64,000 bases of DNA from Lingula anatina. Taxonomy: Eukaryota; Brachiopoda; Lingulata; Lingulida; Lingulidae. The notes below the pieces were generated by a model, which was not told where the DNA came from, did not search any database, and saw only the letters and a program-made list of their open reading frames with translations. How positions within the stretch are numbered: the first letter of the stretch is position 1; each line of letters opens with the position of its first letter. Below are positions 58,851 to 64,000 of the stretch, piece by piece. The stretch is from assembly GCF_001039355.2 (NCBI RefSeq), contig NW_019773825.1:21746-85745 (forward strand). Direction: 5' to 3'. Both the position numbers and the translations under genes were made by a program.

Positions 58851-61760
58851 GTAGGTAAAATAATCGCATTTTTGATTAAAAAATTGTGTATGAAATGTCA
58901 TTCAGGAAATGGTAAATTGGCTTTATACAACAACAATTTAATGTGAAAAAATGGTTGGGGGAAGAAAGAAAATGTCACCTTAATTTCTCAAATATAACCA
59001 GACCGGAAGAGTTTCTCAAATTTTACTTGGGAATTTCACCTTACTGCACTGACAGGATTGAACAATTATGCTCAGGTCCAACTGAGAAGTGAAAGCTCAG
59101 GTCAGACTATTCCACCTTGAGGTGTGACTTCCATGTTTTCATTTCTAAGAGAATTTGTTTATAAAAAGTGAAAAGAGTGAAAAAAAATGAAGCAAAAATT
59201 TGGGGAATTAGAAATGATGTTTGGAGGAGTAAATTGGTTGAAGTTGGAAAAGACTGTGTGTGTGTGTGTGTGGGAATCAGATGGCATGTGCAGTGAAATA
59301 ACTGCCATTTTCATTCAGCTGATGTATCCATCTCCCCATTGGGACTTGTGCCACTAAAGAACTGTGAATCAAAAGTTGGTCTTAAGTTTTAGACCAAAAT
59401 GTTAGTTGACTTAGATCAAAGATAAATCAGTAGTTGTTCACTTGAATGAATTATTGTGTTTTTTTTTTTTTTTCTAAAATTAATTTAGAAAACTGGCCCA
59501 TGGCTCTCTTGTTGGCCTAACAAGACTGTGCAAGTTCACAGGGCTGACTGAATTTGAATGGTTTGTTAGGAATTATGAAAAAGAGTTAATTAAAAGAAAC
59601 TGGGGGTCAGTTTGTAAAAGAGCAGGGTCATGGGAAATGTCAACTCTGTATGGGTTAATAAAGAAGTGCCAAGTGATTTGATCAAAACTGATGTAATTAT
59701 GAAGTAAAAAATTATTACTCTTTCTGAACAACTCTTATTCTACCCTGGTGCCTCCGTAGGTGTTAACGGGGCGTCTTGTGCACTGTTTTAATACTAATGA
59801 TAATTGCCTTGAAATAATCAGTACAGCATCAGCTGTAACTGAGTCGGACAGCATCTTTAATGAAGGTCTAGCTTAAATACAGCTTGAAAAGTTACAGCAT
59901 GCAGGTACCGAAGGCATGGGGTTTTTTTTTGGGGGGGGGGGGGGAGATGAAGGAGTGACTAAACCTGAGGTCCTCTGAGGACATGTCAAAAATGGTGAAT
60001 AATCAGTGAATACAAGAAAGGGGTGTAAACCGTCATATACTCCTATGGACCTTATTGTTTTATAAGAAACTTACCAATTTTTTTTTTACTTGTCATTGTA
60101 ACTGAGAATGAACATACGTGTTATATTTTACACTAATGGGGTTTGGTGTAAAAGGGATAGATAGTGTGGTTCGTTGCCCATTTCTTCCTCATTAGTCAAG
60201 TCTAGACAAGTAGTTGAGGTGGAATTGACCATGATTAAATCAACAGCTTAAGGGATCTGGAAGGAGCAAGTGTCTCTCAACACCTGGTTAAGTTTGGGGT
60301 AACTATTGCACTGATTCACATAAGATATTTTCATTCAAACTGTATGATTGTGGTGTGATTTCTCAAGTCTAGACAGAACCTTGGACGCTGCCAGAAGGAA
60401 AAGTTGCATGTTTGACAGGAGAGGCATGTTTTTTACTGATAACTAACTAGCAGTTCAAATGTTTTAAAGGGCTTCTCTCTTCATCCATATTGGACCTCTG
60501 TTACTCGGTTTTATTCTTTTAAAATTATGTATGTTTCTATATGATTTAAAATTTTACCGAAGTTTGGAGTAAGAGATGGTAATTATTTTGTTTCATGTTG
60601 TAAACTGCAAGTTAGAAGACATTCAGGACATAATTCTTTACTTGGGATATGGTTTCATGTTGCTGTAGCTTGCTACTGGTTCTCCTCAATAAATAGTTGA
60701 CGGAGATGACACTAATATTGGATCAGATAAGATGCAAATTAATGGGGATTGCCTTCAACAATCAGAATAGGATGGGTGCAATTTGCTGTGTGTGTCCTGC
60801 TGGAAGTTGGATTTTAGCATGAGAAGGAAGATGGGGAGAATTTGCAATTGATCTTTGTTCTGTACTTGCATTGTGAGAATTCACTACTACATATTATAAC
60901 TGGGTGTGTTTTTTAAAAGTAGACCAAAGTTTGGAGGTGGTGAATGGAGAAGGGGGATAAGGGGTATATACCATTTCTTGATGTTTTTGGTTGTAATTGC
61001 ATATGGTTTCTTCTTACATTAACTTTAAAACATTTAATTCTGTTTCTGAGCATTTTAGAATATTGAGAAGGATTTTAATCTGTTTATTTCAATGGATATA
61101 GTTAACATTTGTTAAAGGATAAAAAAGAAACTTTTATGGCAAAAGCAGGGCTGGTTTTTGACACAATGAAAACATATCATTCTCAGTCGAAAGAGGTGAG
61201 AAGTCATTCAAACTGAATTTTACAAATTTTTTACCACTTTGCTTTTTATGAGCAACAATACATAACACCTTTTTATTGCTCCCTACACTTTGGTCTATCG
61301 AAAACATCATGTTGCAAACTGACGAGGTGAACTGATGTCAGATCTAGTAACAGTTCCATCTACCAGGTAAACTGCTTTTATGATTATAATTTATAAAAGT
61401 TTGATTATACTTTAATTCAAGAAAAGTTGTGGGAAAAATTCAAGAAGAAAAAGAAGATGTAAACAGCTATGTGAAGTTAGACATGCTGTCTGAACATTTC
61501 ACACGCCCATGTTAGAGTTAAATTAAATACTAATAAATTTGAAACGGTACACCCGAAATTGTTAATACGATCCGTTATTGAAGCAGGGATAATGTCGGTT
61601 ATGTTCCCTGATGTTGCTGCCAGTTGCATGATGTGACATTCTTACATGTACCAGATGAGATGACTGACGTCAGAATGGCCCCGTGTATTGTGACGGAAGA
61701 ATTTAAGGGGCCCAATAGGGCAGACCTTTGCGGGCAGCCTTGACTAAGACCAGCGAAAAA
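58851..61760. other. Gene-poor stretch with simple repeats
   Basis: It contains a GT microsatellite (59255-59271), a G4T9G14 tract (59918-59944) and long AT-rich stretches. No coding frame with splice support. Confidence 0.5.
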
Positions 61761-62147
61761 CCCAGTTATGGGGTATTATTCCTGCTTTCAAAGACTTTTA
61801 TGTTCAGAAACACAGCAAAGTGAAAGGGACCAAGAGTGGTATGTTCAGCAGAATTCATCTGCCTCATCTGGTCCATTTTTCACCATTGTTGTACATAAAA
61901 TGAATGGGTACAACACATGCATGCAAACGTTCATTGGCCATGTGCATGGTACAGCAAACGCAACTTGTAAGCAGCTTTTGTGTGCACTCAGGTGTAAGGA
62001 AATCAAATTAAAACCTATACACCTGCTTGCATAGAACCTGTGTATATAACAGGACCGAGAAAATATGAGCTTTTTAACCAAATAATAGATTACTGTTATT
62101 TGATAGGTCACTCTTCAGGCAGTGCTTGGTTCTTTCTACCTCTATTG

Positions 62148-62378
62148 CTAAGCACTTTTGTAAAATAGAAGCCCCCAGCCTAGGGAAGTCTGTTGAAGGT
62201 TGTGGTATTCAGCATTGAGAATCCTGTCAGCACATAGTGCAGTAGGTCTCCCATCAGGTTCAGTGATATGTAAGCCAGCAAATACTTTGATCAGTGTCTT
62301 TTTCTCTGGTGCTAGTCCACTTTTCTTCATGGCTGCAGAGGTTCCTAAGATAATAGCAAAAGGTAGGTATGCTTTCAC
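62148..62378. other. Ambiguous coding segment, open on both strands
   Basis: The minus strand reads a 76-codon frame with an acceptor-like TTATCTTAG before GAACCTCTGC (near 62347) and residues LIKVFAGLHITEPDGRPT, ALCADRILNAEYHNL, stopping at 62148. The plus strand has ATG at 62329 (MAAEVPKIIAK) running into a good donor GTAGGT at 62363. One of these could be a real exon: a last exon of a minus gene, or a first coding exon of a plus gene. I recognise neither. Confidence 0.3.
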
Positions 62379-64000
62379 AAATCATGGGATTATCAGTAAG
62401 TTTACCAAACATTTTTTTATGCACAACTTGAAATATGTTCAGCAATATATATTTTAGGGGATATCAATTACCTGAGGTCCTATCTGACAAAAAGCCTGAT
62501 TAACTTATGAAGAAGTATTGTCTTTATTAATAATGTATTAGGCAATAATGACATTAGTATGGTTATTAGCATTATGATATCCTTGAGATGAAGAGGGTTT
62601 GGGATGAGTGACAGTCTGCAGATTTCCTTGTTTTAAAAGTTGATAAGGCCATTTTTGAGATGTTACAGAACTGATATTAAAAATTAGAAATCGAGGAGCT
62701 AGCCCTTGTAGTTAATCTTCCTCCTCCTTTTCTCCCAAAATGCTGTTCACATAGCTGCCTTCAAGTTCAGTAAATTTTGAGCCTTTTCAGGAGAATTTGT
62801 AGAATTCATTCAATTCAGTTTAATTAGTTAAGTTTCATTTGATGAAATGATGGAAAAACTAAGACTTCAAGCCCAAGAGCCAGTCTCTAAAAAGAACTCT
62901 TAATACCAAATAACTTGGTGCATTTTAATATATATAGGACAAATCGGTTAAAATCTAAGGCACCACTGAACTAGAATCAGTAGTCATTTCTTTATGTTTA
63001 TGAAACCGACCCAACACATGAGCTACTGTATTTAAGTAGACTTGAAACCATCTTTTGGTGCTCAGTACTTAAGTGTATTCAGCCCCTTAGTTTTGTGTAA
63101 GACGGGAGCTCCTTGCCAGTCATTCAGCTGTTCCCAGGTGGGCTGGGCTCTTGGTTCCACCAGCTGAACCTTAGAGAACACGCAGTGAAAAAGAGAAAGA
63201 TGTTGTTTTTTGCGTTTCCATGGGCAGAGCCACAAACATTCATAGTTAACACATCAGAGGTCATCGACTTTATTTTACTTAAGTCATTGCTGTCTTTCAG
63301 TTGAAAACATGTTAGAATTGAACCTGGCAAGACTTATTACAGACATCCTTCTGGGGACACGGACCTCGGCATTTAAAGGCAAATCAAGGGTGCATTAATT
63401 GTTATGTCACTGGGTGTAATACATTTGTTATCACCATGGAGATGAGTGTTTTTCTCCCAGTAAACATCTTGAGAGCAAATAATTTGAATAACAATTAATG
63501 AGAAATGCTTTTGTCTGATTGGACTTTTACAGATTGCGTACACCTTGGAAAGGCTTAGCTGTGGGTTCAAAGAGCAGACTTTTGAGCAAAATTTCCAAAA
63601 AGCAGGAAATTTGCATCATGCCCTTATCGGAACATTATGTTGGTGTGCCATGCTACATTTTTTAAGAACTGAAATGCATGGGCAGCCATTGCCAATGTCA
63701 GCCTGTATCTGAATGACAATTTCTTTTTTTTTTTTAGTAGTAGTGTAGTAGTAGTGAAATTTTAGAAGTAATGAATTAATTATTTTTATCATATATTTAG
63801 TATGTAGTATGTATGTATGTATGCAGCTGCCAGGTTAACATAGGAGCTCACAGATTAGTCTTCGATAAAATCAATGGTAGTCTGCCTTAAAAATAAGAAC
63901 AATGGACCCGATTTGCAAAATTAAAAAAAAATAAATAAATGCTATAGACCAACAGTTAAAACTTTTATTTTAGTGCACTTTAGCAGTTTAATTCAGTATG
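62379..64000. other. Right edge, no gene seen
   Basis: AT-rich, with a GTAT repeat near 63805-63825. Short frames at 63113-63304 (plus) and 63124-63330 (minus) overlap each other and show no splice support. Confidence 0.5.

Noticed and set aside
61768-62111. Overlapping 88-codon frames on both strands
   Set aside because: No splice context, no family resemblance, each the antisense of the other.
1-64000. CRISPR array, bacterial operon, rRNA or tRNA gene
   Set aside because: Direct repeats found are haplotype copies, microsatellites or transposon ends; no tRNA box pattern or rRNA segment was seen.

Overview
The window is AT-rich nuclear DNA of a bilaterian animal. It has long introns with GT/AG junctions, very few coding islands, many small transposon remnants (MITEs) and microsatellites. 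Gene content (a GPI inositol-deacylase, a caspase relative and a RUSC-family RUN/SH3 protein) together with the repeat style suggests a highly polymorphic marine invertebrate such as a mollusc or similar lophotrochozoan. The species cannot be fixed from this sequence. Four single N positions (12871, 16158, 19485, 33444) behave as assembly joins, and two of them separate near-identical copies that look like unmerged haplotypes.

Layout. (1) 194-11450, plus strand: the C-terminal half of PGAP1, eleven exons whose phases all agree, ending in a multi-pass membrane region and an ER-retrieval-like tail. Its 5.5-kb intron holds an antisense gene (3108-4581) of unknown function. (2) 11958-15495, minus strand: a caspase-family gene, convergent with PGAP1. 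The catalytic histidine position reads Gln. The exon that should carry the catalytic Cys (QACxG) is not visible and may lie in the assembly break at 12871. (3) 15.5-17.8 kb: a divergent intergenic region with ETS-like, NF-kB-like and two CTCF-like motifs. (4) About 17.7-49.8 kb, plus strand: a RUSC1/RUSC2 homologue. It has a 5'UTR exon, a short first coding exon, one giant 4.86-kb exon, a RUN domain over four exons, a long linker and a C-terminal SH3 domain. The spliced model is exactly in phase and gives 2568 residues. Its 5' part appears twice because of assembly: 17.27-19.48 against 19.49-21.69 kb, and 26.86-33.44 against 33.45-40.07 kb. (5) 49.8-64 kb: 3'UTR and largely gene-poor DNA, with a TIR-bounded element of about 1 kb and a few weak exon candidates that may be the 5' end of a further gene.

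The genes are independent animal genes, not an operon. PGAP1 remodels GPI anchors in the ER. The caspase relative would act in, or modulate, cell-death or innate signalling. RUSC proteins are Rab/AP-4/kinesin-linked vesicle adaptors. The most notable biology is the apparent pseudo-caspase, a duplicated in-frame 3' splice site at the RUN domain, and an array of QT motifs plus a PP1-docking motif in the giant RUSC exon.
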